A stretch of DNA of 64,000 nt from Fagopyrum homotropicum. Its lineage: Eukaryota; Streptophyta; Magnoliopsida; Caryophyllales; Polygonaceae. The position numbers and the translations under genes are program-made. Location: contig BSWB01000001.1 of assembly GCA_033239125.1 (NCBI GenBank), positions 41,823,501 through 41,887,500 of the forward strand, written 5' to 3'. The notes below the pieces were generated by a model. It was given only the letters and a program-made list of their open reading frames with translations, was not told where the DNA came from and searched no databases. Positions 19,484-31,237 of the stretch are shown here, piece after piece (within the stretch, counting starts at the first letter, position 1; each line of letters opens with the position of its first letter).

Positions 19484-21222
19484 TGATAGCATGAATTATA
19501 GTCTATATTTTGGGGTTTGTTTGAACGTTTTATCTTCAATAATCTGCATGTTTGTATGTACATTATGTGATTTTACTGCCATTTCATCTACCTTTGCGAG
19601 AATCGAGGTCTACACCTAGTTTCGTTGTAATTGCAGGTAATATGGTACGTTTTGCATCAAAAAGGAGCAAAAGAAGTCAAGAGTCATTTGGAGCTACATC
19701 CAGGAAGCATAGCCATGGATTAAGGATTTACTTTGGGCCAGTTTTGAGAGATTTCACATTCAGTTGTGACTCACCTCGGTTGACTAGAGATTCATCTCGA
19801 CCGAGGTGATCCAGAGACGCCGACTCGACCGAGGCGAAAACCTAGGACGCGGCGAGAATATTTTATTCTTGAAGGAGATCTTTTAAACTTGGAAAGTAAT
19901 CTTATATTTTTGGGCTGAGCTCTTGGAAGGAAGGAGATATGCAGAAACATATATTTTACCTATATTTATGGGAGAATATCTTTCTAAGATTTATTATCTT
20001 TGGAGGGTTATTTTCCTATAAAAAGGGTTGGATTTTCCACAAATCGAAGGAGTGCTTAGAGCCGGCTTACACCGAAAAATACGCAGCAGCAGCCTACTCC
20101 AAGTTGGGAGATTTGAAGAACCTTTTTGAAGGTTGAAGGAAGATTGAAGTTCATAGCTTTTATAGCTTTATTGAAGGGTTTTGTAAGATTGTCTTCAATT
20201 CCCTCAATTGTTGTCTTGTCTTGTTGGATTATTATCCAAAGAACGCTTTGTTGTGATATTTGATTCAGTTATTGAAGTCTTTTCATTAAATTCTTCTTTG
20301 TTCAAATATTCACCTTCTTCCCATATATATTTTAATACTTTCATTATGATGATGAGTGGCTAATTTCCTTGTGTGATTCTAGGGTGATTGGCTGAAGGTT
20401 GTGGGAAAAACAATGATAGAAAAATCTTAGATTCCAGTAGGATCCTGAAAGTTCGAGTCTTTAATCTTAACCCTAAGCATCTCGTTCGGTTGACGAACAT
20501 CTCGGCCGGGGTGGAATTCTTCTGACCGAGGTGACTTATTTGATTCGTAACTGAGAGTTAAGTGTTAGAGTTTGCCAAATCCTATTCTTATTACACCTTC
20601 CTGGTTCAAAGCAAGCTTAGGATGAGACTTACCCGGTAATTCCTTAGTTTGTGTATCAACGATCATAAGTGTAGGTAATAAAGGTTTATCCTTTATTGGG
20701 GTTGAGTGTGCTTCCACCCCATTTTCGTGAGTTAGCCTGAGACTTACCCGGTAAAGGTTGATTCTATTCCCTTAGATGGTGTGTTAGTTTGAGGTTATAG
20801 TTCTTTATCTTAATTCCTTGAGACTTACCCGGTAATAGGAGTTGCGGTTTAGGATTAGTGTGTAGTGAGACTTACCCGGTGATCTACTCCACTTAGTAAC
20901 ACCTTCCCCACGCAAAAATCTCAGCTTTGTCCGCTTATCTATAGATCTTGAGTTGGAACCACAACTAGATGCTTTAATCCCTAGAATTACATGCTTGCTT
21001 TATTTGACATCTTATTCATCTTTGATTGTGTTAATCACTCTTGTGGTTAGAACTAACGTAGCATACTGTGTTGACTTTGTTTCACCGAGTCCCTGTGATC
21101 GACCCCTGGAATTTTCTTGCTTTTACTACGATTGACCCGTACACTGCGGGTTCGCATCCTTGTTTTAAGCTTAAGTCTAGGGTTATAAATTTAAAGCTTG
21201 CACACACCGTTTGGAGCGAACA
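19484..21222 (+). repeat. Family A 3' LTR
   Basis: Same length and nearly the same sequence as 12856-14594, with the same TATA box, palindromes and four TGAGACTTACCCGGTRA copies (about 20623, 20738, 20818 and 20866). Directly after the terminal ACA the sequence is a family B-type gag on the minus strand. Confidence 0.88.
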
Positions 21223-21840
21223 ATAACTCCTCATGAAACTTCCTAATCATTTATGAAATAGGAATGTCCTCAAAACCAGCCTTGAGGAAATCATGCAGTC
21301 TCCCTCTCCTTATTGTTATATGGAAGTAGCAATCCCGGATCATACTCCTCATCTGGTCAAATCTCGTGACCTTGCTACGAACTATCCTCCACCAGTGTGC
21401 TTGGTCTCGGAATAAAGTTTACACTAGTTCCACTAGTCGACTCTCTAGGCAACGAATCGACTCCAAGGCCGTATCTACATGGTCTAGCCAAAGCTCCACC
21501 CCCAAACCTGCCTTTCCTTCGAAAGGAGGCACCTTCAGCTGGTTGAAAGACTTCAACCAACGATCCTGTTTCGGTGCTCTCATCTCATCTTGGGCCTTGT
21601 CGACCTTAGCAACTCTCACAGGTGCAACTATCACCTATGTCACTCTTTGTAAAATCTCAGCTGATCTCTCAAGTACCGGCGGTGTTGGGGCAGGTCCCCT
21701 TGTCCTAATGGCCTCCTCGACCCTCTAAACATACTCTCGATAAGCAGATGCTCCAATGGACACTCGACCTGACTCGGTTGACTGTGCTCTTTGTGCTCCG
21801 AACCTAGCAGCGGTCCCATTCCATATCTCGGAGAAAACAC
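21223..21840 (-). pseudogene. Family B-like gag fragment (copy 1), decayed
   Basis: Read downward from about 21640: RWLKSFNQLKVPPFEGKAG, ELWLDHVDTALESIRC, then after shifts IRRGRLHDFLKAGFEDIPIS. These align with the better preserved gag at 22404-23338 (TWLKAFYQEGVPPFSGKIG, and so on). Stops and frameshifts throughout. Abuts family A at 21222. Confidence 0.7.
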
Positions 21841-22109
21841 TCTCAACCCCAAATCTATCCTATAGAAAACACTTACAATGTCAAAGTAGATCTGTAAAAT
21901 AATTCGGTTATTACAAACAAAATATCTCAAAGCACATAATGGCCTCCTCGACCCTCTAGACGTACTCTCGATAGGCAGTTTTTGTACGTTTTTCGATCAA
22001 AAATCCTGTTGTAATGCATGTAATGTTCAAAATAGCTTCTAAGCATATAATGGAAGTAGAGAAAATAGTCATAAGCACATAAGTCGGTTATTACAGACCA
22101 AATATCTCA
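21841..22109. repeat. Patchwork of local duplications
   Basis: A GGCCTCCTCGACCCTCTA... segment of about 39 bp appears at about 21707-21745 and 21941-21979. AACACTTACAATGTCAAAG with GGTTATTACAAACAAAATAT at 21865-21925 recurs at 22075-22105 and 22164-22200. No gene. It looks like repair-associated filler between retrotransposon pieces. Confidence 0.55.
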
Positions 22110-22403
22110 AATCACCCCATACTTAGGATACATCGTCTCGATGGGTATAAGAAGTCTAGAGAAAAACACTTACAATGTCAAAGCAGATCCGCAAAATAAG
22201 AAAACATAAAGCAGCAGCTTTGTGGAAGGCTCGATCATGCATCCGTAGGAGGAGATGGATGAAATGGGTACAAGGATGGATCTAATGAATATCCCATCTG
22301 CTGTTGGACTGTAGCTCCATCATCCGGCGCTAGTAGTGATGAATCTTTTGCATCTCACACCTCATGGCACCAATCTCGTTGGTCTCTTCTCAGACCGACC
22401 CGT
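22110..22403 (-). pseudogene. Fragment of family A-type ORF2 C-terminus
   Basis: On the minus strand, 22403 to about 22235 reads IGAMRCEMQKIHHYY, a Gln-run, MGYSLDPSLYPFHPSPP and a stop. This matches the plan of the ORF2 tail (LDIREMQERQ, MGHPYDPTQYPYIPPPPP). The following CACCCCATACTTAGG...GATGGGTATAA matches the sequence just after ORF2 (18090-18140) in inverted orientation. It is a second, older family A relative lodged in the gag of element B. Confidence 0.65.
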
Positions 22404-23338
22404 CTAAGAAGTCCTCCTCTGGCTAGCTCTCTCTCGCTCATAGGCAGAGGCCCGATCCTGGTAGTCTGCCAATGACTCACAGTGGAATCCCGCCATATAC
22501 GAACATGTGCTCTCCCTCAGACGATGGGAGAACAGATACACTTGCTGGTCCTCAGATGGTGCAGCTGGACCCAACAACGCTAACTCAGTCTGGAAGCGGC
22601 GGATAGCATCTGTAATAGGTACATCCTCAAAACCCGCCTCCACAAAGTCTTGAAACTTCTCCCTCCTTAGTGAGGCAGGGCAGAACTGCTCCCTCAGCAA
22701 AGTCCTCATCTAGTCATAACTCGTAACTCGTGCTCGGACAATCCTCCACCATTGGTGAGCAAGGTCACGGAATAGAGACTGCACTATCTCTATCCGTTTG
22801 TCCTCAGGACACCTAACAGACTCTAAAGTTGAGTCTACACGTCCTATCCATACCTCAGTCTCTAACCCAATCTTCCCTGAGAAGGGTGGTACTCCCTCCT
22901 GATAAAACGCCTTCAACCAAGTATCTAGTCGAGGCCCTCTGGTCTCCTCTACGGCTCTAGCAGTCCCAACAGCATGTGCAGGCATAACTGGCACCTGAGT
23001 GGCTCGATGGGATCTCTCAGATGATCCCTCATGCCTTGGTAGATCTGGGGCTCGTCTGCCTGCTCTGATGGCCTCCTCAAAATGTCTGAGGTACTCTCTA
23101 AACTCTGGTCCTCCCATGGAGACACGATCTGAGTCATCAGACTGGGCTCGATGTGCTTGTTGTGTCCTAGATGCACCACTCCTCGTCTATGGGATGACAT
23201 CTCAGCAACCTCCTCAGGAGCCTCCTCCACCACTGGTGGATCAGCAACGGGAGCCGGTCCTTGTCCTATCCCTCATGGAGGAAGAGGTGGTCTACCTCTA
23301 CCTCGACATACAACAACAGTAGCTCTAGTCTGAGCCAT
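22404..23338 (-). pseudogene. Family B gag, with stop and frameshift
   Basis: ATG at 23336-23338 (MAQTRATVVVCRGRGRP). A frameshift falls near 23250-23120, then GPEFREYLRHFEEAIRAG and TWLKAFYQEGVPPFSG. WIGRVDSTLESVRC and FRDLAHQWWRIV form the retrotransposon-gag core. A TAG stop at about 22710 is followed by the same frame (MRTLLREQFCPASLRREKF, FEDVPITDAIRRF, YERERASQ). The protein would form the virus-like particle. Broken at about 22404, where family A-like DNA begins, so protease and RT are lost. Confidence 0.8.
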
Positions 23339-23592
23339 CTACGGGGTATGCAAACCTAACTTATAAGGCTCTATATGGGCCATATGTATATATATATATA
23401 TATATATATTGTGGATATCCTCAGAAGGGTGACGACTTATGTACATACTATCCCAAAACACCTCTACTCGCTTTAAAGCCAAAACCTTTTCAAAAGGTCA
23501 GACCCTTTTCGGGTTCTGTTTATTTATCCACTCTACCTTAATTGCAGATATCAAGTGCCATTGTTGTCAACCTAAGGCTCTAATACCAACTC
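23339..23592 (-). other. Family B leader with primer site and (TA)n run
   Basis: A (TA)n tract lies at about 23385-23410. Next to the LTR, 23577-23588 reads on the minus strand TGGTATTAGAGC, one base from the tRNA-Met primer site TGGTATCAGAGC. Confidence 0.75.
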
Positions 23593-25431
23593 TGTAACAC
23601 CCCAAATCCGCGGAACTCGGAGTGTCACATTGGGCTAGAATCTCACAATGGATCCTGACCCTAGCCTCACAACAAGTTCACTGGATCTTACAACAAGTAG
23701 ATGAAAACCAAAAATATAAAACTGTATAAGATACATAAAAAAGGTTTACAACAACAAAGTCGTATACAAAACAACATCCATAAACATCAGATACAAAAGA
23801 TATCCTATATCTCACGCAACCTTAATGTACAGAAGTCCTCGGCTGGTCACCCCATCTGACTCACTCTGCAGTCTTCCTAACCTGCAGATTATCTACAACA
23901 CGGTATACACCGTTAGCTACAGTAATGAATAAGCATGAAGGTAATAGCACAAACACACATCATCATCATCTCATACATGCAATGCCACACACATTCATTT
24001 ATTATCTTTGAATTTCGTTATTCCATTACTAATTCAACTTATTTTGTAATACGAAGAGCTTCAAGAACCTCATCCCTCCAACGTAACACAAGGGTTTTGC
24101 ATGGGGGTGATCATCACTCGTCCCCCCCTGTGAGATCATCTTCAAGGTACCTCCTCCTACCTGCAGGCAGAGGCAAGTGGTCACGACCCGTTATAATACA
24201 CTTGGGTCATTTAATGTAATAAATGGTCATCCTAGTCCGGTTTAGGTTATAAATGCACAATCATATGAACACACACAACCATTACAATCACACAAACCCA
24301 CAACTGAACGCTAAGTAAGTCCTATTGACTTACCTGTAACACTCGTAACCTGTACCACGTCACAACTTCCCCTTGGGGAAGTAATCAACGCCTGCAATAG
24401 CAAGGCACACATCATCACATATTGTAAGGGTTAGGAGACTCGTCTTCATAACCATAACCAACCTACAACCTCAATCTAAACCTCGAGATCATAGCATGCT
24501 CACAGATGCCTAAGGCATATCCTCAACATAAACACAAGTGCCTAGGGCACATCTCTATCATGAAATTCATCCGAACCAAGCTAGACTAGGCAACATCTAA
24601 GCCAAGTCCAAAGGAAAGGAAAGAAGGAATCATACCAACAAGGTATGCTCTGAACACACCAACGGAAACAAAGGACGCAGGGGCTGAACCAGTAGGCGCA
24701 GAGGCGGCTCACTCAAGGCGTAGGGGCAATTCACAGCAGGCGCATGGGCGACTAGGTTCAGGCGCAGGGGAGGCTATATGTGCAGAAGGTTAGCCCCGAC
24801 TTCTCTTCAATCTCTTTCTTGACTCTCTTCACTTCTTCATCACACAACAACATACCACATACATATATACACATGTATGAACATCAAATTAGCCAAGTAA
24901 GGATCGACACAAGCTTAGCTTGTGATCCTAAGCTAAAGAAGAAAGAAAAAAGCAAGGAATAAGAAGGAAAGAAGATAGAGATGGAGATCTTACCACAACA
25001 GAACCCTAAGCAGCAACTAAGAGCATCAACACCACCTCACACCCTCAGCACATCAACAACACTCAACAACAAGCTCAAGATCATCCAAGCTCACAACCAC
25101 AAACAAACTCTAAAAACTCTCTCACAAGATCAAAGGAAGATCAAAGAAGAGGAGAGGAAGAAGCAGAGCGTACAGAGGGAGATGAAGCTAAAGAAGATGA
25201 GGGAAACCCTCTAACAGAAGCAAAGGATGGCTTATAAAGGAAGCTAGCCACAAAGCACAGGTCAAAGGGTCAACGAAAGCGGTTGCAACCACACAGAGCC
25301 GCAGGGGCGGACTCTGTGAGGCGTAGGGGCGCCCAGCCGCAGGTGCGGCCACCTGGGTCCGTAGGGGAGGTTGCCAGGGTCAGCTAGAGACTCAGCAAGG
25401 ACTCAAGGCTCCTAAGACTAAGGCTCTTACA
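23593..25431 (-). mobile_element. Family B LTR (right, 5' LTR)
   Basis: Minus-strand ends TGTAAGAGCC (25431) and GGGGTGTTACA (23593), 1839 bp. Carries the same two GC-rich word clusters as the left LTR (about 24670-24775 and 25300-25375), more diverged. Its outer flank runs straight into a family C LTR that lacks its first 240 or so bases. Confidence 0.8.
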
Positions 25432-27100
25432 CAAACTCGACCTATGATGTACGGAATCCCAACTGCCCACTCCTCCGGATCACTCGGCCACATCCTAACC
25501 TGCAAATCAATTCTTATCCTCTTTTTAAGTCATTCCGTTACTATTTCTATTCGTTCCAAAGTATGACACGAGGGTTTTATAACTCTCACCTCTGTCCCCG
25601 TGTAACCAACAAGAGTGATGCGGAGCTCAACTCGTATACCATGTGGAGTGGTGAAGAAGCCCGCCCGTATACCATGTATGGCGTGGTCGTAGAGAACCTT
25701 TCAGTCTCCATCGGGAGATGGGCAGTGATGTCACCACCCGATAATAATAAACAATGGGCCAACAATATACATATACATCTCCAAGTTATCCTAATCCGGT
25801 TTCATGATTATAACCAAAACCAAAACACACGCCACCACCACATATCCAAATAATGCATAAAAGTAAGCTAAGTAAGTCCAAAGACTTACCTCGTCCCTTC
25901 GATAAGCCGAATCTCATTTCCCGTAGGAATATAATCAAAGTCTGTTCAAGACAAGGCACGATAATCAATAACACTCTCGCATGCTAGAAGTCCTTATAAT
26001 TTAGTCCTAACGCTCTCACAAGATCAACAACCGAAGCACAAGTTAGGATACACTCATCCTAATCTCCACAACCTCAACCGATGTGTAACCACAACCATCA
26101 AAGCCTCACGAGCCTCACAAGGATAGCCATACACTCACCACACGATAATCAACTCAAGACCCAACACTCAACAAGTCCAAGAACATCGGTAACCTCAAAC
26201 ACTCAACCAAGGTCCATAGCCACTACATGGCATTCCACAAGGTTATCTAAATCCATCCTAACATGCTTCTAACATGAATACACTCTAGGATAAGCTAGGA
26301 ACACATGCTCAAGGGAGGATCCTTACTGGGAAAAAGACGCGGCACGGAAGGAAGGAAGTGCAACCGCGAAGAGGAGAAGAAGGCCGCACGGGAGGGCTGA
26401 CTGAGCCAGTGGCTGCCCCTGTGGCCTGGCTGGCCACCCCCGCGGAGCTGTCCAGCCGCGGGTGCGGTCGAGCTCCAGAAAGGCGATCCCTAACGAGTTC
26501 TTCGACTAGTCCTGGATGTTCCAAGGTCTCCTAGCTTCCTTGTTTGGCTCCGTATCATCCAACACTTAGATCTACACACAAACAATCGTCTCAAACACGA
26601 TCCACTCACATGCAAGCCAAAAGGGGAAAGAGTAAGGGTCCATGACGTCACCATTGAAGCTTGAGAAAGAAGGAGAAGATGAAGGAGGAAGAAGAAGATT
26701 ACCTACAACATCTTAGCTCGGATCCTTTGTCTCCATCTTGTATCCACTAGGAGCAGCTCACACAAACAAAGGTGGAGGAGCCATGGAAGATCAAATGAAG
26801 AAGGTGAAGCAAAAGAGAGGAGAGGAGAAAGGGGAACAAAACTCACGTGAAAGAGGAAATAGGGAAGGAGAGAGAGAGGGTGCATCCCTAGGGGAAAAGC
26901 AAAAGCCAATCAGCCCCATCTCTAAGAGAACGAGGGGTCATACCCCCAAAATAAAGGGTCACTAACCCAAACGAAGGGTCGGAACGGAAACGAGGTATGA
27001 ACCGTCACTCAGCACATCGTGCCTACGGAAAAACTGAGCCGCGCCTCCGGCAAGATCGATAAACCGCCCAACAACGGGAATAAAAATTCCGGATGTTAGA
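25432..27100 (-). mobile_element. Family C Ty3/gypsy LTR (left, 3' LTR), truncated
   Basis: Aligns with 43664 onward of the right C LTR and ends at 27100 (GGATGTTAGA; the right copy has TGTTACA). The first 240 or so bases are missing where B begins. The purine tract TTTTTACGGGGATTAG (minus strand) and the GTTTCGGGACGAAACTTG inverted repeat adjoin it internally. A spacer near 26400-26470 is GC-rich. No gene inside. Confidence 0.75.
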
Positions 27101-28501
27101 ACTAATCCCCGTAAAAACAAGTTTCGTCCCGAAACTTTGATAACACAGAACTCTCGGGAAAACTACCCCGGTAACCACTCAAAAGCCGTAAACGTGCCAG
27201 CTCTCTACTCGATCACCACAACACACTCGTATAACCACGTCCAGACCTCACAACACCGTCATACATACTCACACGATCCGCATAATGCATACCAAGTCAC
27301 AATCTAACCGATCACACAACACATTCCCACTCGGGGCAAAAAACACATAAACTCGCACATGCACATAAAATCTAACCCATCGGCCATATCAATGCAACTA
27401 GCTCATCGTAAACTCAACCAAAGATATTATCCCATGTCCTTCCGGTAGCCTCCTCGGCTCCTCGTCTGCCACTAAATCAACACGACTAAAAACATAACTC
27501 GAGTTATACATGTACTCCTTCGACTGTCATAAGAAACGTCGGGTAAACACCATCCACTCTTGGTGGCAACACCAATCTTTAAATCACATCCTACTCGTGT
27601 TCATCTCTCAAAAAGGTCCATAAAACGGAAACTCAACCTCCTTTAAAGCCAAACATTTGACGCCTCGCGCCCGTATAACTCTCGACTCAACCGTGCCTAC
27701 TCCATAACTGAACTCTAGACGTATGCGCCTCTCATCAATATATACGCCTCCCGGCGACTCAACTCGGCTAGCATTTGCATTTGGACCACCGCTACTCGAG
27801 CGAGGTCATCCTGTAACTACTCAAGCTATCCCTACATATGCTATCAAATTCCGACAACACGGTGCACTATACTCCCGTCCATAAAATGCCTCCCAAACAC
27901 ATCCTTTAAGGCTTGAAAAGCCCTCTTTAACTGACCCCAACTATCATAATACAAAAGTTAGATCAAAGGGAAGTGTTCGAATTTTACTTGTTCTCACTTT
28001 ATCACATAGGCTCCCAACACATCCTTTAAGGCTTGAAAAGCCCTCTTTAACTGACCATATGTTTGAGAACAAAAACTGTCGTGAAAGACAACTAGGCCCC
28101 CTAAGAGGCACTATCCCGCTGCCCATAATCTCGAGATGAATCATACATCTCAATCCGAACGATGGTACTTGGTACCCTAGGTAATCTCACAATGGTTTAG
28201 CATATCACAAAACTAGCCGACTCATTGGCCCTGTTTCCCAATAGGGTGTAAAACGCGTTATCTCCGTCGGTCGGTCCATAATGACCCAAACACGTCTCAC
28301 ATGGTCTCAAACCGGTAATAACCTCTATGGGGGTATGCTCCCACTCCCACAATGTAGCTTGCGGTGGATGAAGTCCTCTTTCCCGTCTTATGGTGGTCAA
28401 GCTTAACTTGATGACGGGTCACATAATGGCTATGTACTTATCCACCTCGTCCTTAAGGTCGTCTCACCAATGTGAACATCACCAATCCGGATACCTCTTA
28501 C
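27101..28501 (-). pseudogene. Family C pol 3' part (integrase region), heavily decayed
   Basis: On the minus strand near 27690-27830 the frame reads LQDDLARVAVVQMQMLAELSRREAYIDERRIRLEF, alignable with the integrase tail of family B (DMARVALIRERMLAAQSRQKSYADKRRRPLEF). Near 28220-28300 LGHYGPTDGDNAFYTLLGNRANE may be the decayed integrase C-terminal core. A 45-bp duplication (ACACATCCTTTAAGGCTTGAAAAGCCC...) occurs at 27897 and 28017. No functional ORF. Confidence 0.6.
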
Positions 28502-28506
28502 CAGCA

Positions 28507-31222
28507 TGTAATATCCGGAATTTTTATTCCGTTTAATTCCGAATCAAATCGGACTTCCAGCCGTTGACGGTTTCCCATTCTATCTAGTATTTCTTTCTTC
28601 ACAAATTTTATCATTTTTGTAGAATTTAATTCACATAAAATGATAGAATTATATCAAACCCTAATTCTTATAATTATTTATCATTTTATGTAGAATTTAA
28701 TTCATATAAAATGATAGAATTATATCAAACCCTAATTCTTATAATTAATTCTTAACGACGACTTGAGACGAGGTCATGACAAATTCCAGACAAGCAATTG
28801 ACAAGGCCCAAACAAGCAGTGACAAGGCCAGACAAGCAGTGACAAGGCCCAGACAAGCAGTGACAAGGCCAGACAAGCAGTGACAAGGCCCCGACAAGCA
28901 GTTGACAAGGCCCAGATGGCCAATCTGCACGTCAGGGACCAGCTGCTACACTTGGACCGGCCCAGCACTGCCTTGCCCACGTTTATTAGCAAGCTGGAGG
29001 AAGGCTCTCTCTCTCCATCAGAACGTAAATGTTGGATCTCGAAGAGTCTTTCGTTGATTAAGCACCGGATCTGTCACACTCCTTCACTTCGTGTCCAGAT
29101 ACATGCCGGGGTATACGCTGCAGATCTCGCCACACTCCTCCTCCCCTCTTCTCACGTTTCTATCCCGAGCCGCCATAGCCAAGGGTTGCTTTCCGGCTCT
29201 CCTCCGCTGCTGCCTATTCCCACACCCTTCTGCACCGCTGCTGCCAACAAGAAGGACGAGAAATTGTCCAGCCTTCCCTTTCCTCTACGTCAACCAAGCA
29301 GACCGGCGGATCTCTTGATGCATCCTCATCTCGAACGAACAACCAGCAGCCCTAGGATAAACATGTACAACCTCCCTCCTTGCACAACTGGAGTCCTTTC
29401 TTTCCTGCTGCATCATTCTCTGTACGCAAGCAATCACGAAACCAACAGGAGGAGTCAAGCAAGCCGCAACTTCCAATGGTCGAACCCTAGAATCGAGTAA
29501 GACCCATACCTCTTTTGGTTACCTTTCCCTCCACACATATGAGCTATTAGATGCTACAAAATCTGTCCTAAACTCACTCAGGTCGAGCAGGAGAAGCACT
29601 GTAAAAGGATTTACTTTTCTGAACTTCCAAAACTGTGTCCAGTACCCAACTTCAGAATCCGATTTAGGAATGAAATACTCCTCCTTTTTGGCTGAAATTT
29701 TAATATGATATAGTTGGAATATTGTTGTAGTACATATTATAATTTGAAAGGAATCCAGCGAGTGGTTTGAGATTTATGATTTTTCAAAGATTGAGTCGTA
29801 AGCAGTTTTTCTGTTGTGCTGAAATTCGGTTTTGTGAGATAGTTTTAAATAGGATTTTGATCTCCTTTGCGGCTGAATTTTGGATATATTATAGATAAGA
29901 TTTTATATTAGAACATATCAAAATTTGGGATAAATCCAGCGAGTAGTTTAGGAGTTATGATTTTTCAAAGTTAAGATAGTGTGTTGTTTGTTAAGTGTTG
30001 TAACCAACTTTAGAAATTTTTTTAGAAGTGATGGTTGAACAGTTTTAAGAAATTCTTACTCCTAGAAGTAGATGAGATATCATAGATGATCTAGGGAATT
30101 ATTTAAGAATTTTTATAAGATTATTCGAATTTTATATTTGAAGCCGAAGTTGGACCTTAACGATCTTTCCGAAAATAAGGAAATGAGTAAATTGTCAGTT
30201 TGTAACCAAACTCATCTTTAGGAGTTAGAATATGACTCTTTAGTCTCAAATAAGAGGTTAGGCATGTATTAGGGAATTTTTAGAAGTTTCGAGACCAAGG
30301 GTAAAATAGTCATTTTACCATAAATTAATACTGTAATCAATTCCGTTCTATTAAGACCTACTATCTTAGAAGTCTTAGACTTCTAATCACCTAGAAAGTG
30401 TGCTGACACACTTGCCTCCTTTGACAGGCCACTGAATTCCTACTGTACAGATCGATTTGCGAATTAGAAAGTCGAGATCTGATTCAGGTAAGTCCACGGA
30501 CTTACGTAGCTGGCTTCTTGTATGAGTGTAATGTGTATGAGTGGTGTTTGTTAGTTATGATAAACAATGAAACCGGATTAGGCCGACTTTATTATTTACG
30601 TAATTGACCCAAGTGTATGATAACGGGTCGTGACATCATCTGCCTAGCTCTTGTGAGAGTCTAGGAGGTTCCCTACGACCAGCCCAGTCCGGTAGATGGT
30701 CAGATGCATTAGTACCATTCCGCGTTGGTAAACAGGGACAGGGGCGAGGTTTGGGAATCCCTCGTGTCACAAAATAAGTATCATTAGTAATGACATATCA
30801 CCTAATGAAAAGATAATAAAAAGGATTGAGTGTTGCATGTTGATTGTATATGTTGTGTGTTTGTGCTTTTACCTTTATACTTATGCATGGAATGTCAGCT
30901 AACGGTTTTATCCGTGTTGTAGATTTGTAGAGATAGACAGTTGCAGAGAGATTCGGAACGGATGGTCAGCCGGGTCCACGTATTCATTAGATGGGGACAG
31001 GGGGCTCTCATACGACATGCATGTTATGTATCTATATATATGTTTTGTAAGGCTGTCACATGTGTACATTCATACATTAAAAATAATATGTTTTGAAATT
31101 GTTTTAAATACATTTGTGCCTTGTTGTAAGATCCAAGTAAAATTGTTGTCAAACTAAGGTCGGGACCCATTGTGAGGTCCTAACTAGTAGCTCCCCGAGT
31201 TCTCAGAATTTGGGGTGTTACA
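28507..31222 (+). repeat. Family D 5' LTR
   Basis: Contains a 73-bp tandem duplication with internal inverted repeats (about 28605-28745) and a 21-bp minisatellite (28780-28915). A 206-residue ORF (28880-29500) exists here but is frameshifted in the other LTR, so it is not accepted as a gene. Confidence 0.88.
28780..28915. repeat. GACAAGGCC(C)AGACAAGCAGT minisatellite in D LTR
   Basis: About six units of 20-23 bp of the form AGACAAGCAGTGACAAGGCC. The second LTR carries the same array at about 37350-37480. Antisense poly-Leu/Cys ORFs through the array are artefacts. Confidence 0.88.
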
Positions 31223-31225
31223 ATA

Positions 31226-31237
31226 TGGTATCAGAGC
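31226..31237 (+). other. Primer binding site, tRNA-Met type (element D)
   Basis: TGGTATCAGAGC, 3 nt after the 5' LTR; the standard initiator tRNA-Met site of plant LTR elements. Confidence 0.85.

Larger units (their letters stand above)
12856..21222 (+). mobile_element. Family A element: non-autonomous Athila/Tat-like LTR retrotransposon
   Basis: LTRs at 12856-14594 and 19484-21222 are each 1739 bp. In the parts compared by eye they differed at only two positions (13157 region C/T, 13314 region A/G). The primer site lies 6 nt inside the 5' LTR, and a purine tract preceded by TTGGGGACAAGCAAG lies before the 3' LTR. The interior is only 4.9 kb with two ORFs, and no gag zinc knuckle, protease, RT or RNase H is seen. 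It would need enzymes from a relative. The 5-mers outside the LTRs (GGTAC at 12851-12855, ATAAC at 21223-21227) do not match, so the flanks come from different insertion events or suffered deletion. Confidence 0.85.

Noticed and set aside
28780..28915. CRISPR-like array of about 21-bp units
   Set aside because: Tandem minisatellite without unique spacers, in a plant LTR.
28880..29500. 206-residue ORF in the D 5' LTR
   Set aside because: Frameshifted in the D 3' LTR (159 residues), starts in a minisatellite and shows no domain.
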